The notes below the pieces were generated by a model, which did no database searches, was not told where the DNA came from, and saw only the letters and a list, made by a program, of their open reading frames with translations. From Phaeoceros laevis (taxonomy: Eukaryota > Anthocerotophyta > Anthocerotopsida > Notothyladales): 53,577 nucleotides of DNA. The translations under genes were made by a program, and so were the position numbers. The DNA is taken from positions 295,980-349,556 of the forward strand of contig JBNGIQ010009448.1 of NCBI GenBank assembly GCA_049999765.1, in the 5' to 3' direction. This document shows positions 1 through 10,910 of the stretch, one piece after another (the first letter of the stretch is position 1; each line of letters opens with the position of its first letter).

Positions 1-17
1 AGTGTAGGAGGGGGGAG

Positions 18-2315
18 ATGGAGGAGGAGATGGAGATGTACTGCCTGGAGACGCCAGAGAGTGTGTGCTCGGAGGAGTGTGGAGCGGGATGGGGCTGGGA
101 AAGCCTGGAGCTGGATTGGGCAAGATCTCCGCTGCAGCGTCTTGCAGGGGACGGGGAGCAGAGCTTGGTGTCGTCGGAGGTGGCGGACGACTGGGGGGAG
201 TGGGAATCGCGCGCGGCATTGCGCGCTAGGAATGGGATTGGCGAGTGCGGCAGCAGCCCCGTGTTCACTCCGACTCCGTCCGTTGCGCGCTTCACTGCGC
301 CTCCGACCGGGCGGGAGGCCGTCGCGGGCGAGTTCCAGGGAGTCGGGAAGGAGGGGAAAGCAATTCCGGGGGCCGCCCCGATTCAAGAAGGGATCACGGA
401 GGCCGAGCGCAATTCCGAGGCGGGCCAAGTCGGGATTGTGGCCGGGGCAGGGGAATGTGCCGCCTCCGCGATGCCCCCGCCTGTGCAGGAGCAAAATTCG
501 AAGGCTGCGGAGAAAAATTCGACGGCTTCTGGCAGCGGAGGCGGCATTGAGCGGGAATTGCAGGTCAGTTCAGGTCTGCCTGACGCTGCTTTTGCCTGAG
601 GCTTGGGGAATTTGTGCGCTGCGAGTATCGGGCATGTGCTTGCTTCTTGTTTGCGCTCCGTTGTTGTTGTGCCGGGCCGTCTTGCAACAGTCGCAGCTTT
701 TGTTCAAGATATGTGCGTCCATGTCGCTGGAAGGTTGTGCAGAAGACTCATACCACGCTCGGATCTTTCTCAGGGCTCCGATCCTTACGAGGACGAATTT
801 TTTGACAACTTGCGACAGAGGGAGGTGCAGCAGCCGAACCTCTGGGGCTACTTGGGGACAGGGATGTCGGACATCTTAGACGAGCATCGCCAATGTATGA
901 TCAACTGGCTGTTCGAGGTAAGTGATGTGGACAATGTACGTCCCAACCTTGTTTGTAGGAAAGGTTAGGCTCTTGGTAGGGCTCTTGATTGCTTAGCCGA
1001 GGCTCCCTCCAGGGCCATGTAGCGTCCATGAGGCTTCAAGCTACTCCTGATCGCCAAGGCCTATGCTTGATGCTGCATTTCTTAGGTTGCGATTGAGTGC
1101 AAAATGCAATTGGACACCATCTTCCGGGCAGTCCTGCTCATGGACCGGTGCCTCAAGGTTACTCCTACTCGTTGCATGATGCTTCAGCTCCTCGGGTCAG
1201 CATGCATGAGCATAGCCGTCAAAGTGGACGAAACTGCACCACCTTCTTGGTGCGTGGAATTTGACGCCATGCATTATGTGTTACTTGTTCCCGTTGTAGC
1301 TCTTAAGAATAATGCACTAAAGGCATTCTCCTCCTGCCTGTGCTGGCAGTATGGTACAGTTCCTGGTGGATGCTTCGGCAAACAGTTTCACCTATGACCA
1401 CGCTATCAAAATGGAGGCTTACGTCCTGAAGACCCTCGATTATAAGTGCTCCATGCCAACAGCTGCAACATTCTTTTGGTGAGGGGCTACAGCATAATTC
1501 TGTTCTACTTTGGGGCATGCTTGGTTGGACGCATCATTCTTTACTTGATGTATTTCCTCCTGAGCCTTGTTTTGTTACAGGCGCTTTGTTAGGGTGCTCG
1601 GCGGGAATAAGAAGCTGGAGAAGTTGGCAGAGTTCTTCGTTTGCTTGTCTCTCCTTGACTATGAATGCCTCAAGTTCCGGCCGTCTGAAGTGGCAGCCTC
1701 GGCTGTTTTTCTAGCTTGCTGCTCTCTCAATTGGAAGTCTGCATGGAGGAACCTTGTGCAGGTGCCTTTCTCCTCATTGAGTACTATTTCCTGGGTAATA
1801 CATGGACTCCATTGGTTGGTTGAATCTGGATTGACTGTACTCCGAGTGGGTCCTGTATGTACTCGTCTGCACTGGTTTCTTCCATTTCATGCTTGCAAGT
1901 AGCATGGTGCATGTTGCTGCGACCCCCTCGAGCTGGGGCTCTTTTTGCAGCTATCAAGTGCAATCACCAGCACCGTCTGTCTGCCTCTACAAAGCTTTCT
2001 TGCGAGAAGCTCCCTTTGCTCTAGTAGTTGCGCTGTACAGTGTGCCCCCTATTGGGATACCATCTGGTTTCTCCCAGGGTTCTGCACAACAATTTGTAGC
2101 TTGCTGGTGATGATTGCTCTCCGGCTTATGAGAGACAGTCTTACAGCGTGCTTCAAGAGCCTAGCTGTCCTGGTTCACTGGTGTGGGAGCTTTCGTTGGA
2201 ACATGTTTTGCTTCTCTCTCGCAGTACCAGCCAGGTTTCTCAGAACATCATTTCTGATCTCGTCCCTGTTTTACAACTGTCCAGAAGGGGACAGGGTACG
2301 CTCCAAAAGCTATGA
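18..2315 (+). CDS. mitotic-type (A/B-like) cyclin, six-exon model
   Basis: Exon model 18-563, 774-917, 1086-1249, 1386-1478, 1581-1761, 2235-2315; 1,209 nt, 402 residues. All introns are GT-AG and the phases agree. Residues 1-182 (exon 1) are low-complexity and acidic near the start. The cyclin N-box covers exons 2-3: CMINWLFE resembles the mitotic-cyclin motif R-x-ILVDWL-x-EV, followed by LLMDRCLKV and LQLLGSACMSIAVKVDE. The C-box covers exons 4-5, with MEAYVLKTLDYKCSMPTAAT and LSLLDYECLKFRPSEVAASA, which read most like A/B-type cyclins and less like D-type; an SDS-like meiotic cyclin is an alternative. Cyclins bind and activate CDKs in the nucleus. The last exon is the weak point: only the frame opened by the acceptor at 2234 continues sensibly (stop at 2313), and the same sequence is duplicated near 5.4 kb. 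Family confidence is high, 3' end low. Confidence 0.75.
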
Positions 2316-4420
2316 GAAACTGCGTCGAGGTGAGCTTTAGGAACCATGCCTGCATTTTCCATTCCCTTGCTTGCAGCATTGCAGAGCCTCAACCTATCTA
2401 CGGACGTCATACTTTAACAAGCTGTAGACATACGTATTCTAATCTGCATAGAGCTTTCTTTCTTTGCACAGAGATTGCATTGGTTGCACACAGAGGTCTC
2501 CAGAGAAGGCTCAGCATGTAAAGAGTCATTTCTGACGGCGACATATGGGACTCCGGAGTACCTGTGTGTGTCTAGACTCAAAGCCAAGAAGGCACTTCCG
2601 AAGTACGTTTTCCGCTGAGACTTGGTGAACTTTGGAAAAGACACAAAGCTAAGCCCTGTGAGGACCGAGGATTCCTGTCAACCCTGCCCAGACCGGTTCC
2701 AGATTCTTTGGCAGTGCCACATGGTGCAAGTCAAGCGGCACTGCAGAAACACTATTGGCAGAGGTGATGCAGCATTTTTTTTTTCGGTATGCTTCTCATC
2801 CTACGAGTCATTGGACGGTCATTCTGACACCTTCGGATCTGTGAAAGGCCAGTCTGGTCTCACCAGCTCTGCCTGCACAGTAGGAAGGCATTCTACTAAT
2901 CTGCAAGCCTAGAACTTCCTGAGGAATCGCTGGTTCATCTCCTGCAAGTTCAAGTTGATACAGGTCCAACAATTTTGCAGCCCATGTTGGAGCATGTCTG
3001 CTGTAGATCCACCTGTCCTGCTCATGTTGCCTCCCTTGAACGCTCAGAACTGAATGCCCTCTGAGCGGCAATTGCTGTGGACAGATCGTTTTTAACTGTG
3101 ATCTGTCCAAAAGTTGGTCAAGACTGCACTTGAGTGAGCTCTTTCACAATTGTGCTCTCGGAACTCGCTTTGCCTTTTGCCGAGCATCGTTGCTTTCCTG
3201 AGCAACCAAAACTGAAGAATTGACGTACACTAGGAAATGCTTGTCGTGGAGTGGGAACGTGAAAGCCAGAGGAGAGGCGTCGTCTGCAGAGGACCTTACT
3301 TGTCTGTGCCGCTGCGAGGCACGTGGTAGACCAGTCAGCTGCTTTGACCAGTCAAAAATTTTATTTCCCCACATTTAATAATTATGGCATTCCTTCGCTG
3401 CGCGACGGGAGAGCGTGCGGAGCGATGTACTTCCCCATGCATAAGTACACGAGTGAATGATCATCCGGCCATTAACGATAATGACAGAAACAGCTGGCAG
3501 ACCCAAGGCTTTCACCAAACCTGAGTTCTNNNNNNNNNNNNNNNNNNNNNNNNNNNNNNNNNNNNNNNNNNNNNNNNNNNNNNNNNNNNNNNNNNNNNNN
3601 NNNNNNNNNNNNNNNNNNNNNNNNNNNNNGACACCCTCTCCAGGCTTCTCCTGGTCAGCCGCTAGCTGCCGCTTGTTTCTAGCCCTGCTGGCCCTCGAAA
3701 TTGTCTGCAGCCTCAAGCCAAACTCAGGCCGCACATTGGTTGGAGGCTGGCGATTACGTCACAGGCTCACGCTCTCAGCTATCGTTTCTCCACTTGGCGC
3801 TTGTGTAAATGCTCCATCTTGCAAGTGCCAATTTCAGCCTGCGTGTTGCTTCCACCTGCAATTCTTACAAATTGGAGAGAGGAGAACCACTCTGGGAGCC
3901 TGGAGGCAATCGGCCTTTCTCCCGTGAGTGACGAGGTCCTGAGCAGGAAGGTCAGCAGGGTTGGGTCGTCAAATCTTTTCATTGTGCGGAGTGTTTCGAG
4001 GGGATACCTTGGAATTGCTGGTGGCAACGACGCTATGCCGCTGCTGGGAATGCAAGATGGAATTTCAACTTGGAGTTCGTCTTGGGAACCCGGTAAGGAA
4101 GGAAAGGGGTCTGGGTTAAGTGTAGAGCTCCTACCATCCCTGCGTGTTCCCTTGGAATCCATTGCCTGGGCTTTCATCCGGAAATACTTCGATTTTGAGA
4201 AGTCGGGTTCTTGCAGCTGAAGACTGGGCATGCATCTAGGTCATGAATTGTTTGGCCTTCTTAGTTTGCTACCTCAGGGCCAGCAGTGCATCTTCTGAGG
4301 ACCTTCGATCAGAGCGTCTGTGTGTTTTGTCTGTACCGATGATGCATTTCGGTAGAGCAAATAGAGTCACTGTGGAACTCCGGTCTCGCTATTCATCTGC
4401 ACTATCTGATCGTTCTCAAA
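2235..4420. repeat. diverged direct duplication, copy 1 (cyclin 3' end to LEC14B-like leader)
   Basis: This stretch matches 5390-7190 in the same order and orientation. Anchor matches include the cyclin last-exon region near 2250-2335 against 5400-5500, a block near 2660-2790 against 5560-5680, a block near 3130-3300 against 5850-6000, the TTAATAATTATGGCATTC block at 3376 against 6073, the block ending TTGGTTGGAGGCTGGCGATT near 3750 against 6400, and GGGCTTTC near 4170 against 6980. Identity looks patchy with many indels, so the event is old. No intact gene is visible in this copy. It also holds the 100-N gap. Boundaries are approximate. Confidence 0.75.
3530..3629. other. assembly gap of 100 N
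   Basis: Exactly 100 N, a conventional scaffold-gap length, so the true length is unknown. It lies inside duplication copy 1; the homologous place in copy 2 (about 6255-6275) is continuous sequence. Confidence 0.99.
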
Positions 4421-5389
4421 GCTTGAGCTGGATGCAAAGCATCTGTCCCACACAAAATAGAGCAGAACATTGCTCATGATAGAAGGTAGAACAATTCTCC
4501 CGTGAGCAGTTCGGTAATCTTCGAAGCAGAAACTCATTGAACATATTAAAGGTCTCTCCCAAGAAGTCAGAGTTCATCTGAAGTCAAAAGTCTCCAGTTT
4601 GTGGAGGTGAGGTGCATATGGTTAAAATTACATGATAGGCCTGACAAACTCAGATGGATAATGTTCCTGAAGTATTACCGACGTTCAATTGCAAGCCTGA
4701 CCGGTCTACAGGTGGAACCTGTCACAAACCTGATGGATTCATATGTGTTTGTAAGTCAAAAACCTGGTGGATACAAATGTGTTTCTGAGATCTTGTGCTG
4801 TCTCATTATGAATTCAAGAGAAGTCCGCAAACAGTTCTGCTACACCCAAATTGAAATCGGTTGATGCATGTCTGACTTATGGCTCCAGGATGCTTGCAAC
4901 GTGTTTGACAGGCTTCGGTCATTTGGAACCAGCTGCCGCCTAAAGCCATGTCATCTTTTCTTCAATCTGTGAGAGAGCTGCTTCCTGATCAGCACAGCCG
5001 TCCTACGCGAGTCCACACTGGCTACAGGGCTAAGGGACTTCCAGACCAACACCCAGTTGGTCTGCTCCTCCGTTTTTGAAAGATTTGCCACAGCAGAACA
5101 CAGTACATGGGTCGGCTGCCTACATATTTTTCCTTTTGTCCAGTATGGGATTTAGAGTTGCTTCCAAGGACTGAAAACTGCAGTGAGCCTAGTTGCCATA
5201 TCCGGGGTCCCAACTGCAGTTTCCAGCGAGGACCTGACCCCCTTCGGATCTAAGTGCAATCCCGAAATGCCCAAAAGCATCAGACGTGCACGCCATGGGT
5301 GGAACTTGCTTGGTGGTTGGTCATGCCATCCTTGCAAAGGGGGCTACGTCAGTCAGCAAGTGTGAGGACATTGAGGGTTCTGGACAAAC
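4421..5389. other. spacer between the two duplication copies, no gene recognised
   Basis: Only short ORFs occur here and none resembles a known family. If the repeat arose by tandem duplication, the left part should hold a decayed start of the LEC14B-like gene and the right part decayed cyclin exons. I see only weak resemblance (for example near 4970-5020 to 2125-2185) and make no gene call. Confidence 0.4.
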
Positions 5390-7190
5390 CAGGTAAACTT
5401 CCAAGAACAGCATTTCTGATGTCAACCCTGTTTCAAAGCTATGCAGATGGGGACGAGTATCATGGCTCAAAACTTATGAGAAATTGTGCGGAGGTGAGCT
5501 TTATGGTCCTAGTTAGGGCCATGCCGGCATTATTTTGTGACACAATAGCCATGCCCTGTTAAGGAGCGAGGATTCCTGTCAGACCGGTTCCAGTTCAGGT
5601 GGCAGTGCCACATGGTTCAAGTCAAGCGGGATTGTGGAAACACTCTTTCAGCTGCGATGCAGCATTTGGTACATGTGCTTCTCATCCTACAAGTCTTTGG
5701 AAGGCCATGCGGACACTTTCGGATCTGTGAAAGGTCGTTGTCACTGAGCTCAGCTCCCACCAGCTCATGCTTGTGTTGCCGCTCACAATTGCGAATATTG
5801 CCCTGTGAAATTGTGACATGTCCTAAAGTTGGTCAAGACTGGAAACTGTAGTGAGCTCTTTCAGAATTGTGATCTAGGAACACTCGCGGCTGATTACTTG
5901 AGCAACCAAAATTGAAGAACTGACGTAGAAATGCGTGTCGTGGCTTGGGGCGTGAAAGCCAAGAGAGTTCGAGTTCCGTGGCGGACCTCCTGACTTGTCT
6001 CTGTCGCTCCAGGGCACGTGGTGGGCCAGTCATCAGCAACTTTGACGGGTCAAAAACTATTATCTCGCCATTTTAATAATTGTGGCATTCATTGAATTTC
6101 ATTCTGCTTCGCGACGGGAGAGCGTGCGGACTGCTTCTTCATGTGTAAGTAAGTACATTATCCGGCTATTAAAGATAATGACAGAGGCAGGCTTATATTT
6201 GTCCTGCTATTAAAGATAATGACAGAAGCAGAAGCCCACAGGTTTATATTCACCGAACCTGCCCCTGCCTGATACCTCCTTCTGGTCAGCCGTTAGGTGC
6301 CGCAAGCAAGGAGTTTCTAGACTTGTTGGCTACTCGTGCAAAAAGAAATGTTTGTCTGTAGCTCAGGCTTTGGCAAGGCCGCATATTGGTTGGAGGCTGG
6401 CGATTACTTTACAGGCTCAGGCTCAGGCTCCCGGGAATCGTCCGTCCACGAGCCGCTTGTGTGGATGTTACCCATCTTGCAAGCGCCAGTTGCCGCCTGC
6501 ACCTTCAATTCTGCTTTAGCTTGTAAATTGGAGCGAGGAGAAATTTTTTGGAAGCCTGGGGCAATCGGCTGTTTCCCGTGAGCGGCTGCGACGAGGAGGG
6601 AGCTCCTGAAGGTCAGCACAGCAGGGTTGGATTGATTCGTGAAGTGTCTTGCATTTGCTTCCAGTCCGAGGTGTTATCCGAGTTGCTGGTGGCAAATTGA
6701 TTGCCACTACCCTATGGCCCTGTTGGAAATGCAAGATCCTAGCTTCCTTCTAGGAATATTTGACCTAGATCTCGTCCTGGGACCCCGTGAGCNNNNNNNN
6801 NNNNNNNNNNNNNNNNNNNNNNNNNNNNNNNNNNNNNNNNNNNNNNNNNNNNNNNNNNNNNNNNNNNNNNNNNNNNNNNNNNNNNNNNNNNNATCCGCAA
6901 CAGAGGCTCTTTCCGTCCGTGCGTGCTCCCTTGTGGTTAGATAGAATTGTGACTTGTTAGTCTCCAAGTCATTGCCTGGGCTTTCTCAAAGGCTTCGTTG
7001 TTTTCGGGAAGTCGAGGAGTTCTTGTGAGCTCAAGAGTCTGTATGCACGTAAGTCATGGATTCTTACATTGCTACATAAAAGGCAACAGTGCAGTTTCTG
7101 AGACTCGTTGAGCCGCAGTGTGTTGTTCGTGCCGTGCAATTTGTGAGTGGAGCAGATACACTTCATTCAATCGGTATTCTAGGGCAGATA
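5390..7190. repeat. diverged direct duplication, copy 2, abutting the WD40 gene
   Basis: Partner of 2235-4420. Its left edge is a cyclin last-exon-like sequence (about 5390-5500). Its right edge runs into the probable 5' leader of the WD40 gene, so this copy probably carries that gene's working promoter. It contains a smaller internal repeat, two copies of a block with CTATTAAAGATAATGACAGA (about 6165-6230), and a 100-N gap at 6793-6892. Confidence 0.75.
6793..6892. other. assembly gap of 100 N
   Basis: Exactly 100 N inside duplication copy 2. The homologous place in copy 1 (about 4095-4130) is continuous, so the two gaps are at different places in the repeat unit. Confidence 0.99.
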
Positions 7191-7408
7191 TTACTGGCTG
7201 GAGTGGGACTAGTGGATTGAGTCAGGTGGCCTTGCTGATTTGCAACCTTGCTGCTCTGGTGCTCAGGACAGATTCAACAAGGCAGGCAGATGCACGGTAT
7301 TGGACGAAGCACCAAGAGAGAGGTTTGTGTGGTTTTGCTCGGCAGCAAGATATCCTGTGTTGGATTACCAAGTCAGTCACAACGGGGAACTCACAGCAAC
7401 GGATCCAT

Positions 7409-8914
7409 ATGCATAGGGGCTCCAGTCAAAGTAGTGAGGAGAACGATGAGTTAACAATTTGTATACTGAGATGGAGCGACAGCAAGGATGAGGACGAGGA
7501 TGAGGCCGAACCCGCACATAGTGGCCGACCTCTCCAACCCCCACTTGATCATGAGCTTGCCCAGATGACGAAGCTCCATACGGCTGCACATCCTAACTCT
7601 TGCAGGGTTGGAAGGGTGCAGCCAGGTGCAAGGGTGAATACTTTCTCAATGGTAGCTGGAAGAGAATTCAATGCCTCCGGGAGAGGACGATTCTCTCAAG
7701 CAGAGTGCTGCCATGTGGGATCTCGGTTTTTACCCTGTGATGTTCCTGAGGTTGTGGAACAGATTGGTAGCCGTGCTTATATTGGGCAGTTTTCGGTAGA
7801 TGGAAGTCTTTTTGTGGCAGGATTCCAGGACCGACGCATCAGGATATATGATGTGGATAATGGGTGGTCTTTAAAGAAGCACATTATTGCAAGGAACTTG
7901 CGATGGACTGTCACAGATACTGCTTTGTCTCCTGATCAGCGCTTCTTAGTTTATGCATCCATCACGCCTATTGTACACCTTGTCAATGTGGGCAGCGAAA
8001 GTGGTGGGATCACCTCTCTCGCCAATGTCACGGACATCCATGATGGGTTGAACTTTGCCGCAGGTTCTGAGTCAGATTCTCTTTTTGGGTTATGGTCTGT
8101 ACAGTTTTCAGGAGATGGGCGAGAGCTTGTGGCCGGCAGCAGTGATAAGTCAATATATGTGTATGACCTTGAAAGTAGCAGGCCAGCTCTGCGCATCGCT
8201 GCCCACGAGGACGATGTGAACACAGTTGTCTTTGCAGATGAAAGTTCAAACATTCTATACTCAGGAAGTGATGATAAAGAATGTAAAGTATGGGACAGGC
8301 GATGTTTTGGATCAGTCAGTCGTGCATCTGGGAAATTGGTGGGGCATTTGGAGGGCATAACATTCATTGACAGCCGGAGAGATGGAAGATACTTCATTTC
8401 AAATGGCAAGGATCAGACGACAAAGCTCTGGGACATCAGAAAGTTGTCATCAGGTGTATCTCAAACGCCAAAGAAGGTTAAAGCACCGTCTTTCAACTGG
8501 GATTACCGCTGGATGGACTACCCAGGATATGGCAAAGATGTTAAGCACCCTCAAGATCAGTCCATTATGACCTACAGGGGCCATCAAGTTCTGCGAACTC
8601 TTATCCGCTGCTATTTTTCACCTGCTTTCACCACTGGACAGAAGTACATATATTCTGGTTCACACGATGGTTGTGTGTATATCTACGATCTGGTCACAGG
8701 GGAGCTGGTGTCAAGGCTTAAACATCATCAGTCAACCGTGAGAGACTGCAGCTGGCACCCTACTCAGCCCACAATTGTAAGCTCTTCGTGGGACGGAAAG
8801 ATTGTGCGGTGGCAGCACCATCATGGAGAGAAGACATTGGAAGGGACACCATGTCATTCCCTGCTGTCGAAGTCGAGAAACACTGTTACTGAAGAGTTTA
8901 ACGACAGTGACTAG
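7409..8914 (+). CDS. LEC14B / DCAF11-like WD40-repeat protein
   Basis: One uninterrupted frame gives 501 residues from the ATG at 7409, close to plant LEC14B proteins (about 490). An in-frame ATG at 7118 would add 97 residues without family resemblance, so 7409 is preferred. After an acidic N-terminus (DEDEDEAE) and the family motif LDHELAQMTKL come about seven WD repeats from residue 130 on, with clear signatures SGSDDKECKVWDRR, SNGKDQTTKLWDIRK and SGSHDGCVYIYDL. FNWDYRWMDYPGYG is typical of the LEC14B/DCAF11 group. Family members are thought to act as substrate receptors (DWD/DCAF proteins) for CUL4-DDB1 ubiquitin ligases; the WDRR motif fits DDB1 binding. The absence of introns is unusual for this family and raises the possibility of a retrogene. 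Confidence 0.88.
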   Translation: MHRGSSQSSEENDELTICILRWSDSKDEDEDEAEPAHSGRPLQPPLDHELAQMTKLHTAAHPNSCRVGRVQPGARVNTFSMVAGREFNASGRGRFSQAECCHVGSRFLPCDVPEVVEQIGSRAYIGQFSVDGSLFVAGFQDRRIRIYDVDNGWSLKKHIIARNLRWTVTDTALSPDQRFLVYASITPIVHLVNVGSESGGITSLANVTDIHDGLNFAAGSESDSLFGLWSVQFSGDGRELVAGSSDKSIYVYDLESSRPALRIAAHEDDVNTVVFADESSNILYSGSDDKECKVWDRRCFGSVSRASGKLVGHLEGITFIDSRRDGRYFISNGKDQTTKLWDIRKLSSGVSQTPKKVKAPSFNWDYRWMDYPGYGKDVKHPQDQSIMTYRGHQVLRTLIRCYFSPAFTTGQKYIYSGSHDGCVYIYDLVTGELVSRLKHHQSTVRDCSWHPTQPTIVSSSWDGKIVRWQHHHGEKTLEGTPCHSLLSKSRNTVTEEFNDSD

Positions 8915-10097
8915 CTCCACAGGTTAAGGTACTTCATCCTACTATGTAACATATGTGTCGTTTTTCACATGTTTACCTACATCTTGAATTTCAGTTGCCA
9001 TTGTTGAAACGATGCCCGTTAGCAATCTGACCGAAGACCTAACTTCTGTATCTTGCTCGTTTCTGTGCAGATGCCAGAGTCCTTCCTAGCCGCTTTAGGG
9101 GCTTCAACCCCGACAATTTATTGATACAGTCAAGTGGTAGCCATAGGAGGTTTATCTGCTTGGCAATATGTAAATAGTAGTTCCCTGCTGAATCTTGTCT
9201 CAAGTCACGTTTGCAAGGTGAATCAGTCGCACTTTGCCGCTGCCACTCTATCCAGCATGTCTTTGCTTGCGGCTCAGCTCAGTCCAAGAATCTAACCTGA
9301 GATCTCCCCTCCTGGTTGCTTTGCAACTCATAAGAGCAGTCTGTCTCTCACAAAAGCAAGAGGATCATCGTTGGGCTCAGCACACTTCATTGCTTGCTTG
9401 TCACCCTGCTATGGTTTTGAATGCTGAGAGGCTGACAGTATATACATTCTTACTAATTGGTATAGTTTCTGTGATTTCTTTCGAGAGAGATACTTTTCTA
9501 CTAATTAGCATGGTTTTGTGACTTTTCTACTAATTAGCATGGTTTTGTGATTTGTCGCAGCAGATTCATGCAGCACTGGATGTTCTTGTGACATCAGGCC
9601 GCTGTGTAGCTTATGGAACTGATGGTTTGGAAACTTTGGAGAAACTTTTCGATGTTGTATCAGACAAACTGATAAAACTATCGGCAATCTGCTTATTTGC
9701 CTTTCCACTTTCATCAAGCGCTTGCCCTGGTTTTGTCTCTACGTGTTGGATTGTTACTCGTAAGCGTCGAAATTGTGACCACAGACGGAATCCCCACATA
9801 GCAGCCTTTTTCCAGGAAATTCTGTACGTCGATCTGTAGGTCACAAAGCTGACCAACCAAAGCCGTTGACGCCCGAATATCGAAAGCTAGACGTGTACCC
9901 AATGCATGCTCACCAGCTATACGCCCAAACGTCGTTAAACTTCTGGCTCTGTCTCTAAAGCTCCGCCTTGGATAATCTCTATCTTGTAAGCACGACAAGC
10001 GTCTCCCCTGCCACTTGGCCCTTCACAACTTTGTGACACCTGCCTCTTCTGTGCATCCACCCTTTGAGCATTTAAGCACAACAGAAACGCAACGGCC
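8915..10097. other. intergenic: WD40-gene 3' region and TSPO promoter
   Basis: No ORF with family resemblance. The left part is probably 3' UTR of the WD40 gene. It contains the perfect 29-bp direct repeat listed separately. The last 100 bases before 10098 probably hold the TSPO leader; I do not see a convincing TATA box. Confidence 0.5.
9492..9549. repeat. perfect tandem direct repeat, 2 x 29 bp
   Basis: Units 9492-9520 and 9521-9549 are identical and begin ACTTTTCTACTAATTAGCAT. A degenerate related unit precedes them near 9450 (CTTACTAATTGGTATAG). Probably replication slippage. Confidence 0.9.
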
Positions 10098-10910
10098 ATG
10101 GCGGCATCACTCGCATCTGTTCCAGCGGGCACTGCAGCTTCTTCCAAGGCTCAGGCGTTCAGCATTGTCTGCGCAAGAAGCAAACCCGGGTCCTCCTTCG
10201 CTTCAGCTCAGAGAAGAGTGCTAATCTGCAGGAGCAGGTCTCGTGCGTCCCAGAGGCTTCGCAACGACTTCCTAGGAGCGAAGATGAACGCCGAGGGGCT
10301 GATCAAGCGGGTGGGCAAGGAGGCGCCCGAATTCAGGGAAAGCTCGGAGCAGCCGGAGGAGGTCCGAGGCCGCGATGCCAAGCAAGTCCGCTCCGCCTAC
10401 AACACGAGAAAGGGGGGAGTGAGAACGCTGGTCATCGCTGTGGCTATTCCCCTGGTGGCAGGCATCGTGGACGCCATCTTCAACAGCCCCTTCTCGCAGT
10501 GGTACAAGGACCTGAAGAAGCCCTGGTGGAACCCCCCGGGCCCGATCTTCGGCATGGCCTGGAGCTTGCTGTACCCGGTCATGGGGCTGGCTTCTTGGCT
10601 GGTGTGGGTGGAAGGGGGCATCCAGAAGCAGGCCTACCCTCTGGCCTTGTACGCCGTCCAGTTGGTGCTTAACCTGGCCTGGCCTGCGCTCTTCTTCGGT
10701 GCGAAGAACATTCCCCTGGCACTGGCGGACATCACGCTGCTGGTGGCGGTGCTGGCTCTCACCGTCTCCGCCTTCAAGCCCGTCAATCCTGTCGCTGCCA
10801 ACTTGATGCTGCCCTACGTAGTATGGGTGACCTTTGCAGCAATTTTGACATTCAATCTGTGGCTCAACAACAGGGGCGGTGTTGGTGGGGACTCCTCCCA
10901 CACCGACTGA
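10098..10910 (+). CDS. TSPO: translocator protein TSPO/MBR family, long N-terminal extension
   Basis: Intronless, 270 residues. Residues 1-60 are rich in Ala, Ser and Arg with few acids, like a plastid or mitochondrial transit peptide. Residues 61-105 are a charged linker, and residues 108-258 form the TSPO core with five membrane segments. Family hallmarks are visible: WYKDLKKPWWNPPGPIFGMA, the aromatic-rich helix starting AWSLLYPVMGLASWLV, and the LVLNLAWPALFF segment. TSPO binds porphyrins and sterols; in plants it is linked to stress, ABA response and heme scavenging. Land-plant TSPOs usually have an N-terminal extension, but this one is about 105 residues, longer than the roughly 40-50 of Arabidopsis. 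An internal Met at residue 63 could give a short form. Start chosen as the first Met of the open frame, with A at -3 (GCCATGG context). Confidence 0.92.
   Translation: MAASLASVPAGTAASSKAQAFSIVCARSKPGSSFASAQRRVLICRSRSRASQRLRNDFLGAKMNAEGLIKRVGKEAPEFRESSEQPEEVRGRDAKQVRSAYNTRKGGVRTLVIAVAIPLVAGIVDAIFNSPFSQWYKDLKKPWWNPPGPIFGMAWSLLYPVMGLASWLVWVEGGIQKQAYPLALYAVQLVLNLAWPALFFGAKNIPLALADITLLVAVLALTVSAFKPVNPVAANLMLPYVVWVTFAAILTFNLWLNNRGGVGGDSSHTD

Noticed and set aside
7118-7408. 97-residue N-terminal extension of the WD40 protein
   Set aside because: It has no resemblance to LEC14B proteins; the Met at 7409 gives the family's usual length, and the region contains intron-like and leader-like sequence.
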